Source of the DNA: Istiophorus platypterus
Lineage: Eukaryota > Chordata > Actinopteri > Istiophoriformes > Istiophoridae
Direction: 5' to 3'
NCBI GenBank assembly: GCA_016859345.1
Contig: CM029129.1
Span: 15,880,560-15,944,559, forward strand
Length of the DNA: 64,000 bases
Shown here one piece after another: positions 51,011-63,271 of the stretch. The position numbers were made by a program, and so were the translations under genes. Under the pieces are notes generated by a model. It had not been told where the DNA came from. It made no database searches and saw only the letters and a list, made by a program, of their open reading frames with translations. Each line of letters begins with the position of its first letter. Within the stretch, counting starts at the first letter, position 1.

Positions 51011-54000
51011 ATGGACTTTGTTGCTTTTTATAGTACATCACCTCAATTCCTCCCTTGCTCCCATCATAATTAGTACTGCTGCTAGAGATCGTCCAACAAT
51101 AAAATATAACTACAGGTCATAAAAGGATATGGAATAAAGTATCACTACGCAAATAATTAGATGGTGAATTAACCATGATTAAAACCTAATGATGATCACA
51201 TTTGCAGTCTTAAATAGTTCAATCTATACAGAGCAAAAAAAAAGAAAGGACAAAACATAAGCTGACCAAGTCGAAATCAAACTCCCTTCAAAGTTAGTTC
51301 TACTTCTGTTTGCGGGTAAGATAAACAGATGAACTAACAGTGATCCTTGAACCCTGGCAATCACCCCCAGCCACACCCAGACTACTTTTCCTTTAGTCCA
51401 ATCAGGAACATCCAGAAGGCAAGGGACATGTGTATTCCTTCTACAGATTAAGGGCTTTCCCCTTCTTGCTGAGTTGGGAAGGGAGGATTAAACATCTGTG
51501 TTGTGGATGAGATAGAGAGCAAGAAGAAATGATGACAGCCCACATTCAGGCAGACAGGCTGCACAACACAAACAGAGCAACAAAATACCTCACAGAAAAA
51601 CAAACGATAGTAAAGATTACAGAATACCCATAGTGGCACGGTGCCCAACTGCTCTCAGGGTTTTTACAGTGACAGGCTGTCAATGGTAAGCAGCAAAAAG
51701 AGGAATTTCCACTAACTTGATGCCTCAATCAGAAAACAGGTTGTGACACGTCAGAGAATTTACAGGAGCAACACACGGCACCTACAAAGTCCCGTTATAA
51801 TATCTGTGCTCCTGCCAGTCCTCTTTTCTTTCCTCTGCACCAGTGTCATATGAGACAAAACCCATGAAGGTTTTTCTGTTTGTTTCTGAATCTGCTCAAA
51901 CAACAGAGATAATGAAACACATTCATCCTACAAAGAAAAACAGAAAGATGGTGGAGGGAAGGAGACTGTAAGGCAATCAGAGGCAGGAACGCGGGATGAT
52001 AACTGATATGATACAGAAACATCAAACTTATGCTAGATTTCCATCGTAAACAAGCAAGGGATTTGTTTCCATCCATTTTTACTCGCAAATATACAGAAGA
52101 GTTGTGATTAAAAAAGTGTTTTGAAAAAGACTGTGCCTTGATTTCACATTATAACTGCAAACTTATGGAGAGAAAAAAAAATTGCATAATATTAACCTTT
52201 GGGGAAAAAGAGGTGCTGTATCTCATCGACAAACCATTGATTATGTTTAATGAGTGGGTAAAATACACTGTGTGTGCCATGATCTTGTAACTAATCTGAT
52301 CCTGAGACAGGCATTAGGATCTTCCAGTTTCAGCCTCTCAATCTAAAAAAGATTTGTAGGTCTGTATATGGTCTCCTTGGAGTAAGCTCAATCATGTGCC
52401 TACCAGCGACAGATTAAAGGAAATACATTAATATATTACTAAACGAGAGGAGAAACATAACGAATCTTGATGCTTCCACACAGAGCTCAGTGGCTCACTG
52501 AACGGTCTGAGGAGCACGAAAATGATGTGAATCAAGCACTTCGGCATATGCAGCCACCAGGGTCTCAACCCAAATTGAACCTGCTGAAGACTGTGGGGCA
52601 GCGCGTTAGATAGCGCTCTCCACCACCCGCCTTATCACTTTGAGCAGCACTAAAGCTCTCTGGGTCTGTTGCTTTTTCTCTTTAAATCGTCACCCGCATG
52701 CACGCTCTAATACTGGGGGACATTTTTTGCATGCAAGAGAAAAGGGTGGAGAAGCCTTTTTTTTTCTTTTTTTGAGGGGGGGCTCAGCTACCACCCTCAC
52801 AAGACTTTTTTGTTTGTTTATGCCATGCACGGCGTCTCTGACAAATAACCAGCCACTGAAACATGGCTTCAGTTACAGACATAAACCTGTTCATGAAACC
52901 TAACACAACACAGTGAACAAAACTAATGTACCTATATTGTGTAATAATTAAATCATCAACCACAATAATAATAATATTAATATACATATTTGTTTTCATC
53001 CGGAGTGGCACAGAGAGGAAAAGGGGCATTGGCTGAAGCTAGTATGGCCACCAGACGCGACACTTCCTGTTTCCTGCGAGAGTTGTTGCCAAACATAATA
53101 AGCTCAGTCCTCTGTTTATGAACGCAGTGAGTCAGATCAGTCGGGGTTAGATTTATCCTCACTCCTATCGTATCCGTGAACAGTTCGCTCGCAAAACTTT
53201 GTGGATGCAAATGTTGCTGGGGAAGCATTATCAAAAAAGAAATAGACTGCTGCCGTCACAAGTGGACCCCATTATCATCTTCATGCGGTCAGTTTCTGGT
53301 TCCATTGCTGCAAGCTTAGCTAGGTTACACTGGTAAGTAAGCCATCGAAACTGGGAGGAGGAGGAGGGGAGTTATGGCACGGATATGAACTCAGAGAAAC
53401 GTTCAAGTGTAGGACTGAAGGTCATCACATAATTCATTACACAAGGACGGGTTAAGAAAGACTAACGCTGGAGTTACCCAACAAAGATCTCATACTCTGT
53501 TCTGAGTACTGTTTGTCTAAACCCAGAAATTCCTCTCAGTTATCTCCGCCAACCGTAGACAGTCTTCACATGATCAGCAATTAGGCATTTGTTAGTGTAT
53601 GTGTTTGTCTATACATAGTGCACAGTATGGTGAAAATATTTTTACAAAAATATTGAGTTTGGAGTTTGGAGGAGATACAGAATTTAAATAAATCAAAGCC
53701 CACGTGACCTCTCCCCAAGTAGCAACTCTGGAGCAGACAGCGAAGAGAAATATAGTTATATAAATTTAAAAACAAAAAGAACAAGTGACATGCCATGTGT
53801 AAAAATGATGCTGGTAGAACTGCTTTTCTTACCCTGGTCTGAATAAGGAACAATGTTGCACAAAATCAAGATTAATTTGCACTAGTTTTTAATGTGGCTT
53901 TGTCAATCAGCATTTATGATAACATGTATGGCTACCTGTTACCAGGTTACCAGTCCCATACCTAGGTCACTTGATGACAAGTGAACCCCCTACCGAGTAA

Positions 54001-54064
54001 CATGAGATCCATTTGAAAGATCCAGAAAAAGAAAAGCCGATTAAGTCTAGTGTCCTGTGTGTAT

Positions 54065-54127
54065 GCACCGTTCAGCCAAAACAAATTAAAACCAGTTACT
54101 GGTTATAATGTTGTGGCTGATCTGTGC
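54065..54127. mobile_element. Short hairpin remnant of a DNA transposon (MITE-like)
   Basis: Two arms of about 29-31 bp form an imperfect palindrome: CACCGTTCAGCC...TAAAACCAGT on the left and ACTGGTTATAATG...GGCTGATCTGTG on the right, with almost no interior. This looks like the two ends of a terminal-inverted-repeat element collapsed together. The arm resembles a terminal repeat common in teleost Tc1/mariner-type elements, from memory. Confidence 0.65.
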
Positions 54128-56530
54128 AGTTCTAAAACAATTAATCAATTAATCAATTAAATCAATCAAAAAAAAATATATCTACAACAAGACGTTATAG
54201 TCCTGTGCAAAGAATGTATATTCAACCTGGTGGCTGTATTTGTAAATTTTTATTTTACAAGCAGCAGATTCACAGACACACATCATCAATAAAAGATGTT
54301 CCCTTTCAATTGACAGCACAGCTGATAGGCTGCACACTCACAGTCAGTTTATATTACGGACAGTTACTTAATAACACTACAAAACTCAGCTGCAGAACTC
54401 AACAGTTGTGATTCAAGAACTTTCTGAAAAACTTTTTTGTTGTTGCATTTTTGTTGGGCTACTTTATGCATAATAATGATGGTTCTCTTTTACTTTGTTT
54501 TCCCATGTATTTCTTTTGTTTTCTTTGCAAAAACAGGTTAAATCTATTATGCAGCCTGTTACACAGCCTTCGACTATTTTCACTACACGCAACACCAACG
54601 TAAACAAGCAATCAGCCACCAGAACCGCCTTAAAAAAAAAAAAAAAAAAAACGGCTTGGCTGCTAAGAGGCCTAGACCTCCTTTGGTTCTCTGCACTACA
54701 GTGACCCTAACCCAGGCCTACTTCAAAGACTCACAGTAGGCTCTGAACTGGGGGGAGCAACCAAGACAGGCAGAGGAAAGATGAGGTATCTTGTTGAGAA
54801 AGGCATCTTGGCTGATCATCGGAGCTGATATGTCTGCTGTGAGCTCAGGCCACATGTATAAAGCCTCTTTAAGGAAGAGCACCAAAATGGAATCAGCTCA
54901 ATCTTTCGGTTTAAAAATTAGTTCACCATGTTCGAGACGCTGCGTTTTTAAAGTCTGCCCCTGCACGAACCTTTGGGGATATCGACTTGTAGAATTATGG
55001 TATATCTCCACAAATTGGCGTCACAGAACATTTCCATGCACTCATAAACACACAGCCCGGATGTCCAGTGAACGTATAAGGCCTGTTGGGCTAGTCTTGA
55101 GAACGAAAGCTGCATCAGTGTTTGTAACTGATGAAGGATGGGGACATACACTAAAAAGCGGTTGTCAAACAGTAAGGATGCAGTGAGAGGAAAACAGCAG
55201 TGAAATGTAGCCTGGCATGCAGCAAAGGTTGTCAGTAAGCTTATTAAGCAACAGGAACTCAAACAAACAATGTGGATTGAGGTTGGCATAATCTTAGAGA
55301 TTACAAATCCAGGAAACTGAGTCAACAGACATGAGTCTGACCTAGTTTGGCTTTAGGTTTGTTTCAACGACCTTTTTGCCTGTGGTAGATGTTATGAAAT
55401 GACTAGAGGACACATACAGTAGGGCATGAAATTCCCTGTATGCGGTTTCTAAAATATTGTCGTTCTGCATATACAGTATATCAGTGTTATTTATCTAACA
55501 TTGTGAAAATTTAAACAAGAAATGAAGGCAAAACAATGAATAACAAAATCTGTTGATATCAATTTCGCAGTATTAATTAGAATTGTTTTTAACACTGATA
55601 TATATATCAAAATATAGTATTCGCAAGCAAAATCACATCACATAACTAATCAAATTGTTTAGTGTAATTAACTCTGTCCATTGTCATTCACTGCACCAAA
55701 AATAACATTCAACAGTTATCAACATTCAGTTGGACCACAAAGGTTTGTAAAATAATTCTATAACACTGATTCACCCAATGCAATTTAACCGACAGTCAGC
55801 TATAGATAATGCTGTGTTATCACACAGCCCAGCATGCTGGACTGTGGTTTCTAAAAAATGGATGTGTTCACAAATGCTAATGTAACTGACAGATTATTAT
55901 AATTATCCTAATGAATTCCAATCCTGGCGTTTTGCTTCAGGGTGGTTTCAGTAAATTTGTGCCGACAACCAGAAAAAAAAAAAAATCGTACAACAGAGTT
56001 GCAACTTCCTAGAAAAACAAGGATGACATCTGTTGCCTACAGTTTCCCCAAGCAACAAAATGTTGAAAAAAAAGTCAAGGTAGAACATTAAGGTGGGCAG
56101 AGAACCAGAGCATTACACTTATACAAAGTTTTGGGTGTAGTTAAAGGGTAAATGCAATAATAATTATCATCCTTTGTATCATCATGATTGTATCATTGTG
56201 GAAAAGACCCCAACCGGTGCTGAAATCATCACTACAACTCATGTTTATGTTTCTTTTGCACAACTTCTCTCTTCTATTGGCCTCTCAAATCATCCTCCGA
56301 AACTGTGAATAGACTGTCCACTTTGTCCTGAGGCTTTATTCTGCAACTTCCATCCAAGAAGAGGGCCAGATGTGTCTCACACTGTCATGAAAAACCAAGG
56401 TCCTCTTTCCTCTTCCTCCTAAAAGCAATGTAAATAACCGCCAAACTGACATATGCTGAAAGGTTTTTTGATGAGTAGCATTAAGTCCATTGAGCCACCG
56501 CCATGATGTATCAGCAAAATCAAGTCTGGC

Positions 56531-56545
56531 AGAACACAGTGTTCA
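56531..56545. promoter_or_regulatory. Candidate glucocorticoid response element in intron 2
   Basis: AGAACACAGTGTTCA matches the palindromic GRE AGAACAnnnTGTTCT at 11 of 12 defined positions, with the correct 3-bp spacer. It lies about 5 kb downstream of the nr3c1 start codon. This is the best GRE noticed in a manual scan. A site of this quality can occur by chance in 64 kb, and its use is inferred only from its position in the GR gene. Confidence 0.5.
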
Positions 56546-56926
56546 ACTATTTAATGACGCATTAAAAAAATTATTCATTTGGCATAAAAACAAAACACTG
56601 ATTTTATCACATTCCAACATCAAACAAAAGCACATTTTTTCCCTGTAAAAAACAAAAAGGATGTGTGCATGTGTGAGTGAGTGTCAGCTTTGACTTCAAC
56701 AATCCACAGCACACTTCTAACACAATACCATGTGTGTGTCTTTGCATGACATCTTGGTGTGTGCAGCTTTCGCATGCTGCGGTGAAATACAGCGAGATCC
56801 ATGGGGCCTGTCAGGGTGAGTAGGTGAGAAGAAAAAAGTGACTGAATAACAGTCTATGGGGAGAGAGGAAACAGCACACCAGAGCAGATCTGTACACGTG
56901 GCCTCCCAGTCTCTCTGTGTGTACAA

Positions 56927-56929
<3 letters not shown>

Positions 56930-56987
<58 letters not shown>

Positions 56988-57010
56988 CGCACACACGCAC
57001 AGACACACAC
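56930..57010. repeat. CA/TG microsatellite
   Basis: A long (CA)n run with a few CACG interruptions near its right end. It produces spurious Val-Cys and Thr-His open frames on both strands. Confidence 0.97.
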
Positions 57011-60000
57011 AGTCTTTCTTGCTATCCACAGCTCCGCTGTCGCACACACCGACACACGCAGCACAGCGAAAGAGTTTACATCAGCTTTTTAACCCTTTTT
57101 ACAGCCAGCATGACTCAGAACAATTTATGATGAGATTTTACATTTGGCATCAAAAAGATGAAAATAGTAACATGAGTAACATACAGAAATCACTGCCCTG
57201 TATAGCTCAATGTTACCTGTCTGCATGTAAACACGATGCCATGCAGTCTACAGTATAAAAATCATCAAAGTAAATTAACTGAATATCTACTTAAAGCAAA
57301 TGGTATCATGCTTTCTCAAGAATTTCAAAGAATGTTTCAAGGGCCCCATTTCACCCTGAGCATAAACATCAACATTTGTGTATTTAATTATCAGTTATAT
57401 AACAAGAGGCTTGAGCCACGCAACTTGATTGAGGCAAATTGTGTTCCAACTGTGCTGAAAATTCCCATAGCGGAGTTACGTGAGGATGATAATATATAGT
57501 GCAGTACATGATGTCGGTTCCTACGCTGACTCGTGTGGTAACCAGGAAGACAGTCATTTTATCATTCTTACTTTCATCAACATAAGTTCACATAGTATAA
57601 TGCAGACTGATGCAGCAGCACTACCTTTCGCGGCTTATAGTGTACTTTTCACCTTTTATGACACTGTGTCAGACACGTGCATGATTCATAACACTGCTCG
57701 TTTTTTCTGATGTTATTATTCATGTTGTATTGATTGCATTATGTTGTGGTCAGCTCCTGTGCATTTCACTCACAAAACATTGTGAGCATTCATGCTTTTC
57801 TTCACTGTATGTCAGTGTTTTTGAATGTTGATCAAATAAAAAAAAGGCACGTGAAGATGTCACTTTGGAATTCAGGTTATTCATCACAATTTTCAGGCAT
57901 TTTATAGATAAAATTACTGAGTGTTGAAGAAAATGATCATTGATTGCACCCTTGGGAATCATATAAATCAGAAGGTTTGATTTTGAGATCAATCTTGTAC
58001 CATAAATGTAATTTAAATTTAAATGTAAAGTCTTATGAAGGGGGCCTCTTAAAGCAAGTAGGCATCATAAAATCACGTTGTTGTTTTTTTTTTCATTCGT
58101 TTGTATGTGATATGTTGTGTACTGTAACGATTTCTGCAATGCACTTTTTAGGCCTTGCAGAGCATCAGTACTGTGCATCAGTGGAACACAAAAACACACA
58201 CCATGCTGATGCAACATGCATCAACATACCAGGAAGTAGCTCAGGTAAAACGGCACAGCACCACATATTCCTGGCAGTAACAAACCGAGCTTTTTAAAAA
58301 AGCAACACAGCTTCTTCATCAATAAAATCAGCAGGTGATAAAACACTTGCTTCCCTGTTATGAGGATAAAAAAAAGAAATTTAATGGAGTGGTAGAATTT
58401 TAGGCCGCTAGATTAGAGTTTTTACAAAGCTTTGTCATCAGTGTTTGCTGTAGAATTTAAATCTACCGTCTCTTATATGTATAGAAAGGACTAGACAAAC
58501 AGTGACAAGAGGAGATTAGGGTGCACACATATAAACTATGACAGAGAGACATTTCCACAGTTTAAACACAACAGCCCAGGAGCATATCAGTGTGACAGCA
58601 GGGAGATAACAGTAGCTAACACCCATGTTCATCTTTGACTTGTTTAGAAAGGAGCCTGAGCCAAACACCTCCACGGCTCTTTCAAAAGGACAGAGCCGAC
58701 TCACAATATTACCCCACATTTATCAGACATCATGAGATCTGCCCATTCAAGCCATGTTCACAAAGAAGCTCATAAAACAGCAAATTAATATCTCTCTTCT
58801 AACACCCCACTCACAGTCAGTGCATTTATCAGATCGTACTTCCAGGCTGAAGTGAGGCGTGTCCACCAGACACTTCTCATTCTCACTGCACTACACGTAC
58901 GCAGCTTTCTCACAGATCTCGTTTCCCCCTCGTCAAACATGGCCATGGTGCATCCTCAGAAATGCACATATCATGCTTCCTCAATGAATCATTTCCTCGA
59001 TATCTTTATGACAAGCACCACCTTACAGCACAATTTTGGAAAAATACCAGAATGTGGAACATGGACAAATTATGAGTAACTGCATATGAGAACAATTTCA
59101 CAATTTTGACAGAAAAGTACAAATTTCAATATCCGATTCTGAGTCATCAAAAATTAAAAAAAAAAAAAATGTTCTAGGTTATGGATCATCAGTGCGCCAT
59201 CCTTTCCCTCTTAGCCTGGCAACTCTCAAACTAACTCATCACCTTCCATTTACTTCCTTTGACAATATTCCTGTAAAAAAAAAAAGTCATCATCGCGTCA
59301 CTGTGACGCAGTGTGAATGATTTGGAGCAATTTGTGTGCTGTGTGTGTCCAATGGAAATGATAACCACCGGATGCCCTCCATCCCAGGGAGACTAAGCTA
59401 GCACTGACTCAGAAAAGAAGAAAAAATCCCATGAAACATCATCTGATCACCCTTCATTTTGCTTTACTAGAAGGTGAAGTTTTTGTTTCTGTTGTGTTGC
59501 TGTGCTACAATTACATTAGAAGACTTGGGCTTAAATGCTTCTTTCATTTCCCAAACAAACATTCAAGGTGCCCAGTGGGAAAGTCAAGTGCTCTGGTACA
59601 TCTCTCTGAACTTAATTTAATTTCGAGAGCAGTGCAAAAACAAAAAGCTATTTTTTTTTTCTTTAGAAGAAAATAAACTGGATTTTTACGATTGTCATAT
59701 TTTTAAATCAGATTCTAATCCACTTCTGCATATAATGGTTAATATCATTTGTCACCTTTTCGAAAGGTTAGGTAGTTTTTCTTCTTTTAAAAAACAGCCA
59801 GGTTAAACTTTACCTTTTCCTAGAATTTCTTTCCTACAAAAATGTACTTCACCTGTTACAAGGTCATTAATCTGATGGCTTTTATTCTAAATGGCTGAAT
59901 GACTGATTTCAGTGGAGGTGCCAAAGATGACCAAAAAAAGAAAAGGTCAGTAGGTACTAAGAAACTAATCACAGCTCAGACTACAATACAGTATGGATCG

Positions 60001-60128
60001 TCATCAACTCTCTTTTCCTTGCACTGAAACCTTTCTCATAACAAATTCTTAATACTCTCTTTGCTCAAGAATAAAAAGTCAAGCATTCCACAAAATAAAA
60101 GCGCCAAGAAACCAAATCTGCCACAAAG

Positions 60129-60130
<2 letters not shown>

Positions 60131-60199
<69 letters not shown>

Positions 60200-60212
60200 T
60201 TATTTTTTTTAA
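60131..60212. repeat. (AT)n plus T-run just inside intron 2
   Basis: About 25 AT units at 60132-60181 are followed by a long T-run with a single A interruption. On the sense strand the order is an A-rich tract then (TA)n, beginning about 30 nt after the exon 2 donor. Confidence 0.95.
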
Positions 60213-60244
60213 AAAGCACGATAAAGTAATTTCAGGTGACCTAC

Positions 60245-60751
60245 CTGGAGAAACTGACAGAAAAAGGTGCCAGGGCGGCAGCAGAGGGGAGCCCATCTTC
60301 GGCCCTCTGTATCCCAGATGACTCTCCATACCTATTCCCCCTGACCCAACTCTCCCCCACTGGAGGCAGGTTTGAGTACATGCCAAAATGCTTCTGATCA
60401 GGTAGGCCCACCGCGGAGGAGGCTGGGCTGGCTTTGTAGTGGTAGCCAGGTCCTGTGCCGATGGCCATGGGTGAGGACATTGGGCCTCCTCCGTGGAGAG
60501 AGCTCATGCTGCTCTGGAGACACTGCAATTGGCAGAAACCAGCTCCGTCCTGCTTCTCCAGTTTGACCACACCGGGAGTACGGCTGTGGATGAAAGAGTC
60601 GTCGGGATCTTTCTCTTCCTTGATCATAACGCTGGAGAGAAGTGATGGAGGCTGCTGATGTTGATGGTGAAGCTGGTGTTGCTGGTGCTGTAGTATGTGG
60701 TGGTGGTGGTGATGATGATGCTGCTGCTGTTGCTGCTGCAGCTGCGGCTGC

Positions 60752-60804
<53 letters not shown>

Positions 60805-61578
60805 ATGATGGTGTATGGGGGGCTGCTGGTCCGTTCCGTTCACATTAGTATAGTTTCCTCCGTTACCCACCAGTGACTTTGCTTCCTTTAGCAAGCCACT
60901 GTCAGGACCACCACCACTGCTGCTGTTATGTAGGATCTTATCCAAGTCTGCGACTTCTGAATCCAACTCAGAATCACTGATTTCTGGCAATGAAATAGGA
61001 AGTTCCAGGTCTTGCCAAATCTCAGTTTCCTCGATTAGTCGACTGCTGTTGCCATCAAGATCGCAAGGAGCAGCGCCTGTATGTCTGCCGTAACTTCCAA
61101 GGTCCTTTTGTAGAGAAAAATCCCCCTCCTGCTTGATGTGCATGGGGAAAAGGTCGGGCAGAGGGAGGTTGACAAGGACGGATGTGTCTGAGGTGCTGAT
61201 GACAGCAGTGGACTTCCGGTTGCGATCGGAAATATTCTGGTTCAGCAACGGCAAGTTGCCCTCCATGCTGAACATTCCAATATCCTGGTGTGGTTGCTGT
61301 CGTTTTTCCATTTGGATTATTTTACCCTCCTTCTTGTCTGACCCCTCACACTCAAAGAGTCCTCCAAACTCCCCCTCGTCTTTGGTTCCAGCCCGTCCGT
61401 TTGAGGCCTCTGTGGGTTGGGGCAGGGACCCAGGGCCAGGCAGGAGCATTGCAGACTGGAGCAGTGAACCAGCTGCGTCACCTGTATCTCTGCCTACTCC
61501 GACTCCTGTCTCCCCAAATGTCAGGCTGTCGTCTCGATTACCGTTGCGCTTCAGTCCACCCTGATCCATTTTTTTATC
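60245..61578 (-). CDS. nr3c1: nr3c1 exon 2: start codon and N-terminal transactivation domain
   Basis: Translation starts at 61569 (CDS 61569-60245, 1325 nt, 441 codons plus 2 nt). The ATG has A at -3 and G at +4 and lies 9 nt inside the exon after a CCTATCAG acceptor, the usual NR3C1 arrangement. The donor is CAG|GTAGGT at 60244. The exon encodes the intrinsically disordered N-terminal domain with activation function 1. The stretch around I184-P191 (IWQDLELP) resembles the tau1 core of mammalian GR (ILQDLEF). Three psi-K-x-E SUMO consensus sites sit at K146 (IKQE), K317 (IKEE) and K336 (VKLE). Residues 253-272 are six His followed by 14 Gln, and a second Q/H-rich stretch follows. The domain ends in a Ser-rich segment that continues into exon 3. 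An in-frame upstream ATG at 61731 belongs to the intron and is not used. The teleost GR N-terminus is poorly conserved, so identity rests on the splice junction, the motifs and the adjoining exons. Confidence 0.95.
60704..60813 (-). repeat. nr3c1: In-frame CAG/CAT repeat block (polyQ/polyHis) in exon 2
   Basis: On the coding strand, positions 60813-60796 are one CAC and five CAT codons (H253-H258). Next come 14 uninterrupted CAG codons at 60795-60754 (Q259-Q272), a mixed Pro/Gln/Leu spacer, and a second Gln run followed by about eight His codons. The pure CAG run is a microsatellite likely to vary in length. Gln-rich tracts are known in the N-terminal domain of some GR genes (rat has a polymorphic one), but the His-Gln-His arrangement here looks lineage-specific. 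Confidence 0.9.
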
Positions 61579-61615
61579 CTGATAGGGCAGTGAGGTTGAG
61601 TTTAAGAGGGCACAA

Positions 61616-61621
61616 CACACA

Positions 61622-61660
<39 letters not shown>
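61616..61660. repeat. CA/TG microsatellite upstream of the exon 2 acceptor
   Basis: A (CA)n run on the plus strand, hence (TG)n in the nr3c1 transcript, begins about 37 nt upstream of the exon 2 acceptor. It explains the long open frame that extends exon 2 to an ATG at 61731 (a Val-Cys repeat). Confidence 0.9.
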
Positions 61661-61663
<3 letters not shown>

Positions 61664-63234
61664 AACACAGTGAGAGAGAGAAGAGGCAAGGTTAACCTAG
61701 ACAAACAGAGCCGATGGATAGAATGACACACACGCAGCTATTCCAGAGCAAAAAATTAAAATGCTTATTGAAAAGGAGATCTTTTACACCGGCATTAAAA
61801 ATGTCTGAAGGAGCAGTTTAAAAGCAATGTCAGCGCAAGGCTCACGTCTCCTACTATGCTTCTGCCAACACTGTTCTCTTATTTATTTTCGTTTTTCAGG
61901 AAATCATAGCAGCCAAATTGAACAGGTTCTCTCCTCCCCTTACACCCGCACCGCAACAATATGGCAGAGGCACAAATGCCAAGAAACCGGGCTCAGTAAA
62001 AGCGGTATATAAAAAAAAAGAAAAGAAAAAGAAAAGGCGAATAACACTCATGTTATTTTTTTCCCAAGAGTCAAGAGGTGCAAGACATGCCCAGGTATAA
62101 CTTGTGTTACAAGCAGTGAACCACTGAAGCCACTGAACAGTAAGCATATGTGCAACAACATACATAAGCAAAAAGAGATTAACCCACCATGGGCCCTTGG
62201 GCATTTGTAGCAGTCACCACTGGACTCCATTTAAAAGAAAGAGCAAATTAACAATTCTGTCAAAATCCAGTCTAAAAATTGAAAATTACACAGAATGAAA
62301 TTAAATTACCTCAAGTAAAATGAAAATAAAACACAACCTCTGCAAAGGAAAGCGTGTTTGCATGTAAGGGTTCTGCAGCTCACTTATTTATCTGCTGATC
62401 ATTAACAGTGATAAGTTCCATAATATGTTGGAGCTGAAATGATGCAAGTAGCAAGCGGATTTTTTTTAGTTTTTTTTTCCAAAGTCAGGGACACTGAATA
62501 ATTATTACAGATGCATTCGCGCAAAAAGACCACGTCCCGTGATATTACTTGATTATTGCAAATCGTCGTTTGGCATCGATCGTGAGAGTCTTCCTAGAAG
62601 GCATCACCCCTTATAGCACATACACTAGCCTATGTGGACCTATATGGGAAGCTCTTTACCGCAGATAGGCTACTTTGCACATCTACTGCAGCACCGTGGT
62701 GTTTAAAGTCCAAGGAACTTGCAGCGGTCCTGTTCGGTTCTCTAAGGCTGCTCTACAAAGAAATAAACACATAAATAAAAATAAAAACAAATGTCATTTC
62801 TATTGGAAATTTGATTTTTATTTATTTTGTTATTATTATTATTTTTTTTTTAGTCAAAAAGGTTTCACCACTTTCCCCCCCGCCCACAGTTCGTTATAGA
62901 TGGCTCTGTAGTGTACCAGGCTTTACGATCACACCGTGGCCTACACAGTCTAACCAAATTTCGGTTTTAGATATAACGCATCCGAGGGGACGGTAACGAG
63001 GGGTCCTCTCCGTGGTAAAAGTTGAATAAAAAAGTTTATTTTTGGGAGGGGGGGCTTCCAAACTATACTTTTTTTTCCCCAACCGAGAAACGGGGGCACA
63101 TCATCACAGCATTAGTGCAACCTGTTGGCGGCGGTGGGAAACTGCGCCCGATCGCACGCCTACAACCGGAGGGGCTGATAAGCGGCCGCTCCGTCGTAAC
63201 TTTGTGCAACATTTGCTCTTTCTTAGGCAAAGAG

Positions 63235-63237
<3 letters not shown>

Positions 63238-63271
<34 letters not shown>

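Larger units (their letters stand above)
21931..60244 (-). other. nr3c1: Intron 2 of nr3c1 (38.3 kb), no other gene seen
   Basis: This is by far the largest intron, separating the N-terminal domain from the DNA-binding domain, as the equivalent intron does in mammals. I looked through all open frames on both strands. None shows a recognisable domain, and the longest (135 aa at 45191-44784) is within what chance gives in this much AT-rich sequence. Contents that can be named are microsatellites, a truncated Tc1 element at 34150-34885, hairpin-type element remnants, dispersed repeat copies, a near-perfect GRE at 56531, and two stretches that look like possible conserved non-coding DNA (22740-23060, 37250-37720). 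The rest is unremarkable AT-rich intron. Confidence 0.85.

Noticed and set aside
54611..54704. Long A-runs such as 54630-54650 as processed pseudogene tails
   Set aside because: No coding or RNA-derived sequence precedes them. They look like ordinary homopolymer runs.
60642..60848. Plus-strand frame with polyalanine and polyaspartate
   Set aside because: It is the antisense reading of the CAG/CAT repeat in exon 2.
61570..61731. N-terminal extension of exon 2 from an in-frame ATG at 61731
   Set aside because: The extra 54 codons are a Val-Cys repeat from the TG microsatellite plus intron sequence. A good 3' splice site (CCTATCAG) lies between them and the true start, which has a strong initiation context.
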